A stretch of 64,000 nucleotides of DNA from Azospirillum canadense. Lineage in GTDB: Bacteria > Pseudomonadota > Alphaproteobacteria > Azospirillales > Azospirillaceae. The notes beneath the pieces are model-generated. The model was not told the origin of the DNA. It was given only the letters and a program-made list of their open reading frames with translations, and ran no database searches. Position numbers and translations under genes: made by a program. Numbering within the stretch: the first letter of the stretch is position 1; the number at the start of each line of letters is the position of its first letter. The stretch lies in assembly GCF_025961225.1 (NCBI RefSeq), contig NZ_JAOQNG010000010.1, forward strand, positions 238,501 to 302,500, given 5' to 3'. This document shows positions 35,482-47,013 of the stretch, one piece after another.

Positions 35482-35993
35482 CCGCGAGGATCCTGGTGCT
35501 GGCGGCCCTGGCGCTCCTGTCGCTCACGGCTTGCGACAACATGGCGAGCCAGCCGCGCGACAAGACATGGCGGCCGGCCAATGCGCTGCCCGACCGCAAG
35601 GTCTGGCCGCCGGTGCCGCCCGCGGACGCCATCGCGCGGGAGGACGTGGCCCGCCCGGCGCCGCCGCTGACACCCGCCCTGCTGGCGCGCGGACAGGAGC
35701 GTTTCGCGATCTACTGCACGCCCTGCCACGGCTATCTGGGTGAGGGAGACGGGATGATCGTGCAGCGCGGATTCCCGGCACCGCCGTCCTTCCACATCGA
35801 CCGGCTGAGGCAGGCGCCGACGCAGCATTTTTACGACGTCGTCACCCAGGGCTACGGTGTGATGTACAGCTACGCCGACCGCGTGGCCTCGGACGACCGC
35901 TGGGCCATCGCCGCCTACATCCGCGCGCTTCAGGACAGCCAGCGGGTCGCCGCGGCCAGCCTTCCGGACGCGGTCCGGCGGGGGCTGAAATGA
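35478..35993 (+). CDS. actE: Alternative complex III monoheme cytochrome c lipoprotein ActE
   Basis: A 171-residue lipoprotein cytochrome. The lipobox is L-T-A-C (Cys19), the heme site C-T-P-C-H is at 80-84 and Met129 (GYGVMYSY) is the likely sixth ligand. The segment after the heme (YLGEGDGMIVQRGFPAPPSF) is typical of ActE. It is the probable electron exit of the complex towards the fused cytochrome domain of CoxB. Overlaps both neighbours by four bases. Confidence 0.93.
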   Translation: MTARILVLAALALLSLTACDNMASQPRDKTWRPANALPDRKVWPPVPPADAIAREDVARPAPPLTPALLARGQERFAIYCTPCHGYLGEGDGMIVQRGFPAPPSFHIDRLRQAPTQHFYDVVTQGYGVMYSYADRVASDDRWAIAAYIRALQDSQRVAAASLPDAVRRGLK

Positions 35994-37069
35994 GGGGGCG
36001 GACGGCATCGCTTCTGGTGGGCGTTGCCGGCCTTGTCCTGTGCGCGGTCGGACTGGCGTTCGACCCCGGCGCGGTGCTGCGCGGCTGGCTGGCGGCCTTC
36101 GCCTTCTGGGTCGGGCTGCCGCTCGGCGCGCTGATGCTGTTGCTGGCCCACGACCTGACCGGTGGGCGCTGGGGCCGGCCGGCGCGGGAGCCGCTGCGGG
36201 CCGCCGCCGCGACCATGCTGCTGCTGGCGCTGTGCCTGCTGCCGATCCTGTTCGCCCTGCCGCTGCTCTATCCTTGGGCGCGGCCGGAGGAGGCGGCGCC
36301 TCTCAAGAACCTGTTTTACCTGAACGGCCCCTTCTTCGTCGCGCGGGCGCTGGTGTTCGTCGTCCTGTGGACCCTTCTGTCGCTGGTGGCGGCGTGGCGG
36401 GCGGCGGCGGTGCCGGCGCCGGTCGCGGTGGTCGGGCTGATCCTGCTGGCGCTGACGGCGACGCTGGCCGCTTTCGACTGGACCATGTCGCTGGAGCCGG
36501 AGTGGGGATCCAGCATTTACGGGATGATGGTCATCAGCGGGCATCTGCTGGCCGCGCTGGCGCTGGCAACCCTGGCCGCGGTCGTCGCCGGGCCGGCGGT
36601 GGGGGAAGGGGAGCGGATGGACCTCGGCAGCCTGCTGATCGCCGGGATTCTGCTGTGGTTCTACCTGTCCTTCATGCAGTTCCTGATCATTTGGGAGGAG
36701 GACCTGCCGAAGGAGATCTCCTGGTACGTGGCGCGGCTGGCCGGCGGCTGGGGCTGGGTGGCCGTGCTGGGGGCGCTGGGGCAGGGCGCGCTTCCCTTCT
36801 TCGCGCTGATCTGGTGGCCGGTGAAGCGCAGCCGCATCGGGCTCGGCGCCGTCTGTGGCCTGCTGCTGGCGTCGCATCTGTTGGAATGTTGGTGGCTGGT
36901 GCTGCCGGGCACGCCGGGCGGCTGGACGTGGTTCGCGCCGGTGGCGACGCTGGGCATCGGCGGGCTTTGGGCTGCCCTGTTCCTGGGACGGCTGAAAGCC
37001 GTTCGGCGGCAACCGGCCGCGGAGGCACCGCACGCCGCCGGGCTGGTGGGGGAGGCGCGCCATGGATGA
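35990..37069 (+). CDS. actF: Alternative complex III membrane subunit ActF
   Basis: A 359-residue membrane protein with about ten hydrophobic segments, distantly related to ActC. Family features are TMSLEPEWGSSIYGMMVISG and FLIIWEEDLPKEISWYVARL. ActF is the second NrfD-like subunit of alternative complex III and packs against ActC. It starts in an ATGA overlap with actE and overlaps the next gene by eight bases. Confidence 0.92.
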   Translation: MRGRTASLLVGVAGLVLCAVGLAFDPGAVLRGWLAAFAFWVGLPLGALMLLLAHDLTGGRWGRPAREPLRAAAATMLLLALCLLPILFALPLLYPWARPEEAAPLKNLFYLNGPFFVARALVFVVLWTLLSLVAAWRAAAVPAPVAVVGLILLALTATLAAFDWTMSLEPEWGSSIYGMMVISGHLLAALALATLAAVVAGPAVGEGERMDLGSLLIAGILLWFYLSFMQFLIIWEEDLPKEISWYVARLAGGWGWVAVLGALGQGALPFFALIWWPVKRSRIGLGAVCGLLLASHLLECWWLVLPGTPGGWTWFAPVATLGIGGLWAALFLGRLKAVRRQPAAEAPHAAGLVGEARHG

Positions 37070-37532
37070 TCTGGCCCGCGTCGGCCGCCTCGGCGGTCCG
37101 GGCGCCCGCGTGGTGGGGGCGCTGCTGTTCGGCCTGTCGAACCGGATGAAGCGCCGCCGGCTGCGACCTAGGGATGAGGAACCCCGCAACGCCGACACGC
37201 GGGTGGAGACGCGCGACGCGCCCTTGTGGCTGATCGGGTTTCTCGCCGGGATCGCAGCGTCGCTGATCATCGTGGTCGTCGTGGCGCTGCGGCTCATCTT
37301 CCCGCACGCGGTACAGGATCAGCCCAAGCAACTCGCCGCGCCGATGCCGGAACCACGGCTCCAGACCTCTCCCGTCATGGATATGCGGGCCTACCGCGCC
37401 GACGCGGAGAGCAAGCTGCACAGCTACGGCTGGGTGGACCGCGACCGGGAGATCGCCCGCGAACCGATCGACGAGGCGATGAAGCGGCTGGCCGAGCGCG
37501 GCATCCGCGATTGGCCGGGGGCGAAGCCATGA
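37062..37532 (+). CDS. Small single-span membrane protein of the ActABCDEF-Cox operon
   Basis: A 156-residue protein with a basic N-terminal region (LSNRMKRRRLRPRDEEP), one membrane helix (about 55-80, LIGFLAGIAASLIIVVVVAL) and a periplasmic tail. The tail contains MDMRAYRADAESKLHSYGWV and IDEAMKRLAERGI. Short proteins with this SYGWVD-x-n-P-I-x-x-A-M-x-x-x-A-E-R-G tail are recurrent neighbours of Sco and alternative complex III genes, but I know of no function for them. It overlaps actF (8 bases) and sco (4 bases), so it is certainly part of the operon; an assembly or stabilising role is a guess. Confidence 0.8.
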   Translation: MDDLARVGRLGGPGARVVGALLFGLSNRMKRRRLRPRDEEPRNADTRVETRDAPLWLIGFLAGIAASLIIVVVVALRLIFPHAVQDQPKQLAAPMPEPRLQTSPVMDMRAYRADAESKLHSYGWVDRDREIAREPIDEAMKRLAERGIRDWPGAKP

Positions 37533-38323
37533 CCACGCTCCTCGTGATGTTCGCTGCTTTTGCAACGCTTCTGGCGGGGGTGGCGCAGGCGGCCCCATCG
37601 ACGCTGCCGGCGTCCGCCTTCGCCGATCTGGCCTTCGCGCAGCATCCCGGCGCGCAATTGCCGGGGGATGTGACGCTGACTGACGAGCAGGGGCGGGCGG
37701 TGCGGACGGGCGACCTGTTCGCCGCGGACAAGCCGCTGGTCCTGGTGTTCGACTATTTCCGCTGCACGACGCTGTGCGGGGTGGTGCTGGGCGATCTGGC
37801 GGCGGCGCTGGCGAAAGTGCCTCTGGAGCCGGGGCGGGATTACGGCGTGCTCGCGGTCAGCATCGACCCGGCGGAGATGCCCGCCGACGGGGCGGCGCTA
37901 AAGGCCAAGCACTTCGACCGCGACCCGGCCTTTACCGGGGCCGTGCGGTTCCTGACCGGCGAGGAGGCGCAGGTCCGCCGCCTCGCCGACGCGGTGGGCT
38001 TCGCCTACCGGCCCGACCCAGCCATCGGGCAGTTCGCGCATCCCGCGGGGCTGGTGCTGCTGGCGCCGGGCGGCGTGGTGTCGCGCTACATCCTCGGCAT
38101 CGGCTACCACCCGATGGACCTGCGGCTGGGGATCGTGGAGGCGTCAACGGGGACCGTGGCGTCGGTCGCCGACCATCTGCTGCTGCTCTGCTACGCCTAC
38201 GACCCGGCGGCGGGGAAATACAACCTGACTGTCGCCTACCTGATGAAGGGCATCGGCGCCCTGTCGATGGCGGGGCTCGGCCTCGTGATCGCGCGCGCGG
38301 CGCACCCGTCGGGGAGGGTATGA
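37529..38323 (+). CDS. SCO1/SenC-family copper chaperone
   Basis: A 264-residue exported thioredoxin-fold protein. A signal peptide covers 1-21. The copper site is C-T-T-L-C (Cys79, Cys83) with His171 in FAHPAG. A C-terminal hydrophobic helix (about 236-256, GIGALSMAGLGLVIARAA) anchors it to the membrane, which differs from the N-terminally anchored mitochondrial Sco1. Sco proteins load CuA of cytochrome oxidase subunit II, here encoded by the next gene. Start at the ATGA overlap with the small membrane protein. Confidence 0.92.
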   Translation: MTTLLVMFAAFATLLAGVAQAAPSTLPASAFADLAFAQHPGAQLPGDVTLTDEQGRAVRTGDLFAADKPLVLVFDYFRCTTLCGVVLGDLAAALAKVPLEPGRDYGVLAVSIDPAEMPADGAALKAKHFDRDPAFTGAVRFLTGEEAQVRRLADAVGFAYRPDPAIGQFAHPAGLVLLAPGGVVSRYILGIGYHPMDLRLGIVEASTGTVASVADHLLLLCYAYDPAAGKYNLTVAYLMKGIGALSMAGLGLVIARAAHPSGRV

Positions 38324-38329
38324 CCGGCC

Positions 38330-39273
38330 ATGGAAGGGAAAGTCCCGTTCCTGCCCGCCACCGCCTCGGCCCACGCCGGGGAGATGAACTGGCTCTTCGC
38401 CGGGCTGGTCGCGACCAGCGTCTTCATCCTGTTGCTGGTCTTCGGGCTGATGATCGTCTTCTGCGTCCGCTACCGGAAGGGCAGCGGGGCGGATCGCGGC
38501 GACCGGATGACGAAGACGTGGCGGGTGGAGGTCGCCTGGACGGCCGCGACATTCGTGCTGTTCATGGGGCTCTACGCCTGGGGCGCCAACCTCTACATCG
38601 ACCTGCACCGCCCGCCCGCCGACGCCACGGACATCTACGTCGTCGGCAAGCAGTGGATGTGGAAGGTGGAACATCCCGGCGGCCAGAAGGAGATCGACGC
38701 CCTGCACGTCCCGGTCGGGCGGCCGGTGCGACTGGTCCTGTCGTCGGAGGACGTGATCCACGACTTCGCCATCCCTGCCTTCCGCATCCGCCAGGACGCG
38801 GTGCCCGGCCGGTACGAGACGCTGTGGTTCACGCCGACGGCGGTCGGCGACTACCACCTGTTCTGCGCGGAGTTCTGCGGCACCGACCACGCGCGCATGG
38901 GCGGCACAATCACGGTGATGGAGCCCGGCGACTTCCAGCGCTGGCTCGACCAGCAAGGCGCCATGGAGACGCTGGCGCAGGAGGGGGCGGCGCTGTTCCG
39001 CCAGTACGGCTGCAGCGGCTGCCATGGTGCGGCCAGCACCGTGCATGCGCCGCCGCTGGACGGGCTGTTCGGCCGCCCGGTGCCGCTGGCGAGCGGCGAA
39101 ACGGTGGTCGCCGACGACCGCTACATTCGCGATTCCATCCTGATGCCGAAGGCGCAGGTGGCGGCGGGCTATCCGCCGATCATGCCCTCCTTCGCCGGCC
39201 AGATCGGGGAGGACGACCTGCTGAAAATCGTCGCCTACATAAAATCGCTGGGTACCAAGGAAAGGCCTGCCCG

Positions 39274-39277
<4 letters not shown>
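38330..39277 (+). CDS. coxB: Cytochrome c oxidase subunit II with fused cytochrome c domain (caa3 type)
   Basis: A 315-residue subunit. Two membrane helices (about 20-45 and 66-86) are followed by the cupredoxin CuA domain: His144, Cys179, Glu181, Cys183, His187 and Met190 in CAEFCGTDHARM. A C-terminal cytochrome c domain has C-S-G-C-H at 228-232 and a Met ligand probably in MPSFAGQ. The fusion defines caa3-type oxidases, which accept electrons from a membrane-bound donor such as ActE. No long signal peptide is evident. The stop overlaps the coxA start. Confidence 0.95.
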
Positions 39278-40912
<1,635 letters not shown>

Positions 40913-40920
<8 letters not shown>

Positions 40921-41587
40921 GACTCCGCTGGCCCCCCAAGATTTGGGCCGCCTCCACCTGGAGCCGCAATACGCCACCGCCCGGCAACAGGCGGAGACGG
41001 CGGCCTTCGGCATGTGGGTCTTCCTGGCGACGGAGGTGCTGTTCTTCGGCGGCATGCTGTTCGGCTACACCTACCTCCGCGCCACCTTTCCCGAGGGCTT
41101 CGCCGAGGCGGCGCGCGAGACGCACGTCATCATCGGCACCATCAACACGGTCGTCCTGCTGACCAGCAGCTTCACAATGGCCTGGGCGGTTCATGCGGCG
41201 GAGCGCGACCGGCGGCGCGCCACCGCCCTGCTGCTCGCTGCCACGGCGCTGCTCGGCCTGCTGTTCCTCGGGCTGAAGGGGCTGGAGTACTACAAGGAGT
41301 GGGAGGAAGGCGTCGTCCCCGGCCTGAACTTCCACAAGGACGGCCCCAACGCCCATGTCGCGGCGATGTTCTACTACCTCTACTTCATGCTGACGGGCGT
41401 GCACGGCCTGCACGTCACCATCGGGATCGGCCTCGTCGCGCTGATGGCGGTGCGGGCCTGGAGGGGCGGCTTCTCCGCGCGCTATTACACCCCGGTCGAG
41501 GTAACGGGGCTCTACTGGCACTTCGTGGACCTCGTGTGGATTTTCCTCTACCCGCTTATCTATCTGGCGGGAAGGAGCGGGCCATGA
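40913..41587 (+). CDS. coxC: Cytochrome c oxidase subunit III
   Basis: A 224-residue membrane protein with five hydrophobic segments. TAAFGMWVFLATEVLFFGGM and MLTGVHGLHVTIGIGLVALM with GLYWHFVDLVWIFLYPLIYL are diagnostic for the subunit III family. It overlaps the coxA end by eight bases and coxD by four. Expected to stabilise subunit I and its proton uptake. Confidence 0.95.
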
Positions 41588-41925
41588 GGAGTGTGGACGC
41601 TGGATTGGGCCGGCCGCCGCGGTCGCTGCTGCTGACGTGGCTCGCCCTGCTTGGGCTGGTCGCGCTCACGCTCGGGCTGGCCTACGCGCCGTTGGGGCGG
41701 TTCAGCATCGTCGTGGCCTTGACCATCGCCGCGGTCAAGGCCGGACTGGTGGTGACGCTCTTCATGAAGCTGTTCCGCGGGCCGGTGCTGGCCCGCGTCG
41801 CCGCGGGTGCCGGCCTGTTCTGGCTGGGCATCCTGTTCTCGCTGGCTGCGACGGATTATCTCACCCGCAACGACACCGCCACCGGCAACTTTTCCCTGCC
41901 CACGGGGCGCGAGGAAAGCCGCTGA
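41584..41925 (+). CDS. coxD: Cytochrome c oxidase subunit IV (caa3-type small subunit)
   Basis: A 113-residue protein with three hydrophobic helices. The third-helix region IVVALTIAAVKAGLVVTLFM is the prokaryotic subunit IV signature (A-x-x-K-x-x-L-V-x-x-x-F-M). Start at an ATGA overlap with coxC. It closes the respiratory operon; 140 bases without recognisable signals follow. Confidence 0.88.
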   Translation: MRSVDAGLGRPPRSLLLTWLALLGLVALTLGLAYAPLGRFSIVVALTIAAVKAGLVVTLFMKLFRGPVLARVAAGAGLFWLGILFSLAATDYLTRNDTATGNFSLPTGREESR

Positions 41926-42065
41926 CCGCGCAATTGGACGTGCACGTAGGTTCTTGAAAACTTCACAAATCCATCATCGTACCGTTCTGCATCGACTTTA
42001 GAAGCTTCAGCCATGCAATCCGTCGCGCTGCGGCGGAGCGCACCTCCACTGTATTGGCTGACGAC

Positions 42066-44687
42066 ATGGCGATGGACAACAGCGCTGCCCCGGACCCGTC
42101 CCGGCGCTTCGGCATCAAGGCGAAGATGCTGGTGGCCTTCGGCGCGGTCGGCGCCCTGCCTTGCGCCGCCGCCATCATCGGCTGGCTGTCCTATGGCGCG
42201 GTGAAGGACCATGTGGCGGACATCACCGGGGTGCAGGTGCCCTTGCTGGGCGCCGCCCACGGGCTGGCGACCACGACCGCGCGGGTGATGGCGCTCGGCC
42301 CCCTGATCGACGCCGCGGCCTCGCCCGACGGCTTGGCCCGCCTGCGAGCGGAGGTGGACGCGCAGCGCGCCGCGCTGAAGCGGCAAACGGCGACGCTCAC
42401 TGCCATTGACGCCAACGGCGAGGGTTTCGCCGGTATGGGAGCGACCGCGCAGTCGCTGTTGGCGAACATCGACGCGTTGGCCGTCGCCACCGGCCGCCGG
42501 CTCGAGCTGCGCGAACGACGCGCCACCCGGCTGGTGGATCTGAGCGACGCCCACGCGCGCCTGCTCGCCGCGCTGGAGCCGCGGATGCAGCGCTCCAAGC
42601 AGAACCTGGAACAGTCCATCGGTTCCATGGTGGACGTCGCGGCACAGCAGACCTCCATCATTGGGGAGGAGTTGGGCCAGACGGTCCTGCCGTTGTTCCA
42701 GCTGCGCGGCGCTGCGGCGGCCTTGACCAAGTCGCTGCTGATCGGCGCTTACGAAACCGACCGGTCCAAGGTCATGTCGCTGTCCACCGACTTCGACTCC
42801 GCGGTGTCGGACGTGCAGGGCGCGCTGCGGCCGCTCGCGTCGAACGAGGACGCCGCCCCCGTGGTGCAGGCGATCCGCGCGCTGACCGCCTACGGTGACG
42901 GCGACCGCAGCGTCTACACCCGGCGCGTCCGCCAACTCGACCCCGGCGTCTCGGCGGCGGAGGCCCGCAGCCTCGCCGAGGGGCTGGCGCGGAGCGTGGA
43001 CGACATCGTCCAGCTGGACGGCACCGCCAACACGCGGATGCTGCCGCTGATGCTGAACTCGCGCACGCGCATCGCCGACACCAGCGGGGCCATCGAGCAG
43101 CGCGTGCAGGAGCTGTCGACCACCGTCGTCCCCGCCGCGCAGCAGAGCTACATCACACTGAGCGGCCTGCTCGCCAAGGCGAACCTGCTGGCCGGCAAGC
43201 TGGCGGAGGCCGGCGACGCCGACAGCCCGCGGCGTCTGAATGAGGCCCGCCGCGCCCTGGACACCATCGCCGCGACGATCCGCGACGGCGTCGGCGCCCT
43301 GTCGGAGGAGGAGGGGGCGGCCGTCCGCCCGCTGGCCGACCGGCTCCTGGCGCTTGGCTTCGGGCCGGAGGGGATCCTGGCGCTGCGCCAGGGGGAACTG
43401 GAGGCCTACGCCGAGAACGCGCGCCTGAATGAACGCAACCAAGCCGCCGCCAGTGCCCTGTCGGCGACCGTCGACGGGCTGGTCCGGCGCGCGGAGCAGG
43501 CCACCGCCCGCGGGGCTCAGGACACACAAGCGGCGTTGGAGCGGACCAACGACATCCAGATGCTGCTCGCCACCGTCGGCGTGCTGCTGTCGGCGCTGAT
43601 CGTCTGGCTCTACGTCGGGCGCCGCATCGTCGGCCGGCTGGAAAGCCTGGCCGCCGCCATGCGCCGGGTCGCCCGCGGCGACCTGACGGTCGATGTGCCG
43701 AAGTCGGGCCCAAAATTTGGTGGGGACGAGATCACCGACATGGCGGAGGCGCTGGACGTCTTCATCGCCAACGCCCGCGCCATGGACGACGCCCACCGCC
43801 GCGTGGAAGAGGAGCGACGCAGCGCCGCGCAGCAGCGCCGCGCCGGCATGCTGGAAATCGCCGACCAGTTCGAGAGCAACGTGCTGGCCAGCGTCGAAAC
43901 CCTGGCCGGCGCCGCCCGGGCCATGGCCGACCGCGCCCGCTCGCTCACGTCCATCGCCACCAACGCCAGCGACCGCGCCACCGCCGCCATGGAGGTGTCG
44001 GCCGAGATGTCCGCCGGCATCCAGCAGGTGGCCGTCGCCGCGGCCTAGATTTCAAACTCCATCGCCGAGATCAGCAAGCGCACCGGCGAATCCGCCCGCA
44101 TCATCGGCGACACCGCCGCGGGGGCGGAGCGGGTCAAGGGCACGGTCAGCGACCTGTCGCAGGCCGCCGGCGCCATCGGCGCCGTGGTCGACCTGATCGA
44201 GAGCATCGCCGGCCAGACCAACCTGCTGGCGCTGAACGCCACCATCGAGGCGGCGCGCGCGGGGGAGGCCGGCAAGGGCTTTGCGGTCGTGGCGGGCGAG
44301 GTGAAGCACCTCGCCTCCCAGACGGCCAGCGCCACGGCCGACATCGCCCGCCAGATCGCCGCCACCCAGGACGCCAGCCGCCAGACCGCCGACGAGGTGG
44401 AGGGGATGGCGGACAGCGTCCAGCGCATCGAAGGCAACGCGTCCGCCATCGCCGCGGCCATCGAAGAGCAGGCGGCGATCACGTCCGGCATCGTCGAGGT
44501 GTCGCACAAGGTGGCCGCCGGCACCCAGGCGGCGTCGGAGCACGTTGCCGGCCTGTCGGAATCGGCGGCCGTCGTGCGGGCGCAGGCCGGCGACGTGCTG
44601 GAGGTCGCCGAAAGCCTGTCGCGCGAGGCGACCACGCTCGGTTCGTCCGTGCACCTCTTCCTGCAGGAGATCCGCGCGGCGCGCTGA
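42066..44687 (+). pseudogene. Methyl-accepting chemotaxis protein interrupted by an in-frame amber codon
   Basis: The complete frame encodes 873 residues: TM1 about 18-40, a long periplasmic region of about 450 residues, TM2 about 498-520, HAMP about 521-575 and a signalling domain to the end. Codon 661 (44046-44048) is TAG, and the same frame continues as ISNSIAEISKRTGES and on to the hairpin tip QTNLLALNATIEAARAGEAG and the C-terminus. Related receptors have A-E-I-S-N-S here, so a single G-to-T change of GAG explains it. Without readthrough the product lacks the CheA/CheW-binding tip. ATG 42066 is chosen; TTG 42054 and ATG 42072 are alternatives. Sequencing error cannot be excluded. Confidence 0.85.
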
Positions 44688-44709
44688 CCGGGCGCCGGAG
44701 AGCCAACTG

Positions 44710-44727
44710 TATTCATAAAACTGACAC
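44710..44727 (+). promoter_or_regulatory. PHO box-like site upstream of pstS
   Basis: TATTCAT-AAAA-CTGACAC resembles the PhoB box pair CTGTCAT-AAAA-CTGTCAC: 11 of the 14 half-site bases and the A-rich spacer agree closely, with the second half-site one base off. It lies 150 bases before the pstS start in a 189-base gap, as expected for phosphate-starvation control. Confidence 0.7.
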
Positions 44728-44876
44728 GGAACCGCAACAGACGAGTCACGGCCGTTCGCTATCGTCGCACGCGTTCGAAATGGACGGCGAAACGGACGGG
44801 CGGACCGGTCATGGCGTCAGCCGATCTCACCACCAGCCGATCTCACCAAACGTCCAAATCAATCGGGAGCTTTGTC

Positions 44877-45953
44877 GTGAACATCAAGACCTCGGCGTAT
44901 CTGCGCTCGGCCGCCTTCGGCGTTCTGGCCGTGATCACCGCGTCCACCGCCGCCGTCGCCACGGCGCAGGCCGCCGACATCTCCGGCGCCGGCGCCACCT
45001 TCCCGTACCCGATCTACGCGAAGTGGGCGGACGCCTACAAGAAGGAGACGGGCGTCGGGCTGAACTACCAGTCCATTGGCTCGGGCGGCGGCATCAAGCA
45101 GATCAAGGCCAAGACCGTCACCTTCGGCGCGTCCGACATGCCGCTGAAGCCGGAGGAGCTGGACGAGGCCGGCCTCGTGCAGTTCCCGATGATCATGGGC
45201 GGCGTCGTCCCGGTCGTGAACCTGAAGGGCGTCACCGCCGGCGCCATCAAGCTGAGCGGCACGGTGCTGGCCAACATCTACATGGGCGAGGTCAAGAAGT
45301 GGAACGATGAGCAGATCAAGGCGCTGAACCCCGGCGTCAACCTGCCGAACACCGCCATCGCCCCGGTCTACCGCTCCGACGGGTCGGGCACGAACTTCCT
45401 GTTCACCGATTACCTGTCGAAGACCAGCCCGAAGTTCCTGACGCAGATCGGCGCCAACACCTCCGTCCAGTGGCCGGCCGGCATCGGCGCCAAGGGCAAC
45501 GAGGGCGTCGCCAACATGGTCAAGCAGACCGAGGGCGCCGTCGGCTACGTCGAGTACGCCTACGCCAAGCAGAACAACATCCCCTTCATCGCCCTGCAGA
45601 ACAAGGACGGCAAGGTCGTCGAGCCGAAGATCGAGGCGTTCCAGGCCGCGGCCGCCAACGCCGACTGGGCCAACGCCAAGGGCTACTACGTCATCCTGAC
45701 GAACGAGCCGGGTGCGGCCAGCTGGCCGATCACCGGCGCCAGCTTCATCCTGCTGCACAAGCAGCCGCAGGACGCCGCCGCCACCGAGGCCGCCCTGAAG
45801 TTCTTCAGCTGGGCCTACAAGAGCGGCGCCCAGGCGGCCACCGCGCTCGACTACGTCCCGATGCCGGACAACGTCGTGGCGATGGTCCAGAAGACCTGGG
45901 CCGAGCAGATCAAGGCCGACGGCAAGGCGGTCTGGACCGCCGCGGCCAAGTAA
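44877..45953 (+). CDS. pstS: Phosphate ABC transporter substrate-binding protein
   Basis: A 358-residue periplasmic phosphate-binding protein. The signal peptide ends ...TAQA near residue 32, and the mature part begins ADISGAGATFPYPIYAKW. Phosphate-site segments are ISGAGATFPYP, GSGGGIKQI, FGASDMP and YRSDGSGTNF. GTG 44877 follows CGGGAG by 7 bases and gives a standard signal; ATG 44811 would add 22 polar residues. First gene of pstSCAB behind a PHO box. Confidence 0.95.
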   Translation: MNIKTSAYLRSAAFGVLAVITASTAAVATAQAADISGAGATFPYPIYAKWADAYKKETGVGLNYQSIGSGGGIKQIKAKTVTFGASDMPLKPEELDEAGLVQFPMIMGGVVPVVNLKGVTAGAIKLSGTVLANIYMGEVKKWNDEQIKALNPGVNLPNTAIAPVYRSDGSGTNFLFTDYLSKTSPKFLTQIGANTSVQWPAGIGAKGNEGVANMVKQTEGAVGYVEYAYAKQNNIPFIALQNKDGKVVEPKIEAFQAAAANADWANAKGYYVILTNEPGAASWPITGASFILLHKQPQDAAATEAALKFFSWAYKSGAQAATALDYVPMPDNVVAMVQKTWAEQIKADGKAVWTAAAK

Positions 45954-46028
45954 GCGCGCGGACGGTGTGAGGACATGGGGGAGGGCGGCGGTTCGCCGTC
46001 CTCCCCGCTTGCCTGTTGTGGAGCCGCT

Positions 46029-47009
46029 ATGACCGAGATTGCCTTGGACCTGTCCGAAGACGTGACCGTCCTGCGCCGCGCCCGACGCCAGCGCCTGCAG
46101 GACGTAGCGTTCCGCACGGCCACCCTTTTCTTCGCTGTGCTGGTGTTGCTCATTCTTGGCGGCGTCGCCGTCGCGCTGATCGACGGCGCCATGCCGGCCA
46201 TCCGCGCCTTCGGCGTCGGCTTCGTCACGACCGAGGTCTGGAACCCGGTGACCGACCAGTTCGGCGCGCTGGCCCCGATCTACGGCACGCTGGTCACCGC
46301 GGCCATCGCCATGCTGGTGGGCATTCCCGTCAGCTTCGGCATCGCCCTGTTCATCACCGAGATGTGCCCGACCTGGCTGAAGCGCCCGCTCGGCATCGCC
46401 ATCGAGCTTCTGGCCGGCATTCCCAGCATTATTTATGGCATTTGGGGCCTGTTCGTCTTCGCCCCCTTCATGCAGTCGACGGTGCAGCCCTTCCTGATCG
46501 ATACGGTGGGCCAGCTGCCGGTCCTTGAGAACATTTTCATGGGCCCGCCTTATGGCATCGGCGTCCTGACCGCCGGGCTGATCCTGGGCATCATGGTCCT
46601 GCCTTTCATCACCTCCATCACCCGCGACGTGTTCGAGACGGTGCCGCCGATGGTGCGCGAGAGCGCCTACGGCCTGGGCGCCACGACGTGGGAGGTGGTG
46701 TGGAACGTAGTGCTGCCCTACACCCGCACGGGCGTGGTCGGCGGCGTCATGCTTGGCCTCGGCCGCGCGCTGGGCGAGACCATGGCCGTCACCTTCGTGA
46801 TCGGCAACGCGCACCGCATCAGCTCCTCCATCCTGGCGCCGGGCACGACGATTTCCGCCTCCATCGCCAACGAGTTCACCGAGGCGGTGGGCGACGTCTA
46901 CACCTCGGCGCTGATCGCGATGGGCCTGATCCTCTTCTTCATCACCTTCGTGGTTCTGTCGGCGGCCAAGTTCATGCTGATCCGCCTGCAGCGCAAGGCG
47001 GGAGCCTGA
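46029..47009 (+). CDS. pstC: Phosphate ABC transporter permease PstC
   Basis: A 326-residue permease with six membrane helices after a soluble N-terminus. Signatures: GIPVSFGIALFITEMCP, LLAGIPSIIYGIWGLFVFAP and the EAA loop RESAYGLGATTWEVVWNVVL followed by GRALGETMAVTFVIGN. The start MTEIALDL is taken instead of an in-frame ATG 54 bases upstream that lacks a ribosome site. Pairs with PstA. Confidence 0.95.
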   Translation: MTEIALDLSEDVTVLRRARRQRLQDVAFRTATLFFAVLVLLILGGVAVALIDGAMPAIRAFGVGFVTTEVWNPVTDQFGALAPIYGTLVTAAIAMLVGIPVSFGIALFITEMCPTWLKRPLGIAIELLAGIPSIIYGIWGLFVFAPFMQSTVQPFLIDTVGQLPVLENIFMGPPYGIGVLTAGLILGIMVLPFITSITRDVFETVPPMVRESAYGLGATTWEVVWNVVLPYTRTGVVGGVMLGLGRALGETMAVTFVIGNAHRISSSILAPGTTISASIANEFTEAVGDVYTSALIAMGLILFFITFVVLSAAKFMLIRLQRKAGA

Positions 47010-47013
47010 GCCC

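Noticed and set aside
37774..39273. Open frame continuous with coxA upstream for 500 codons
   Set aside because: It overlaps sco and coxB in another frame, and coxA has a normal family start at 39274.
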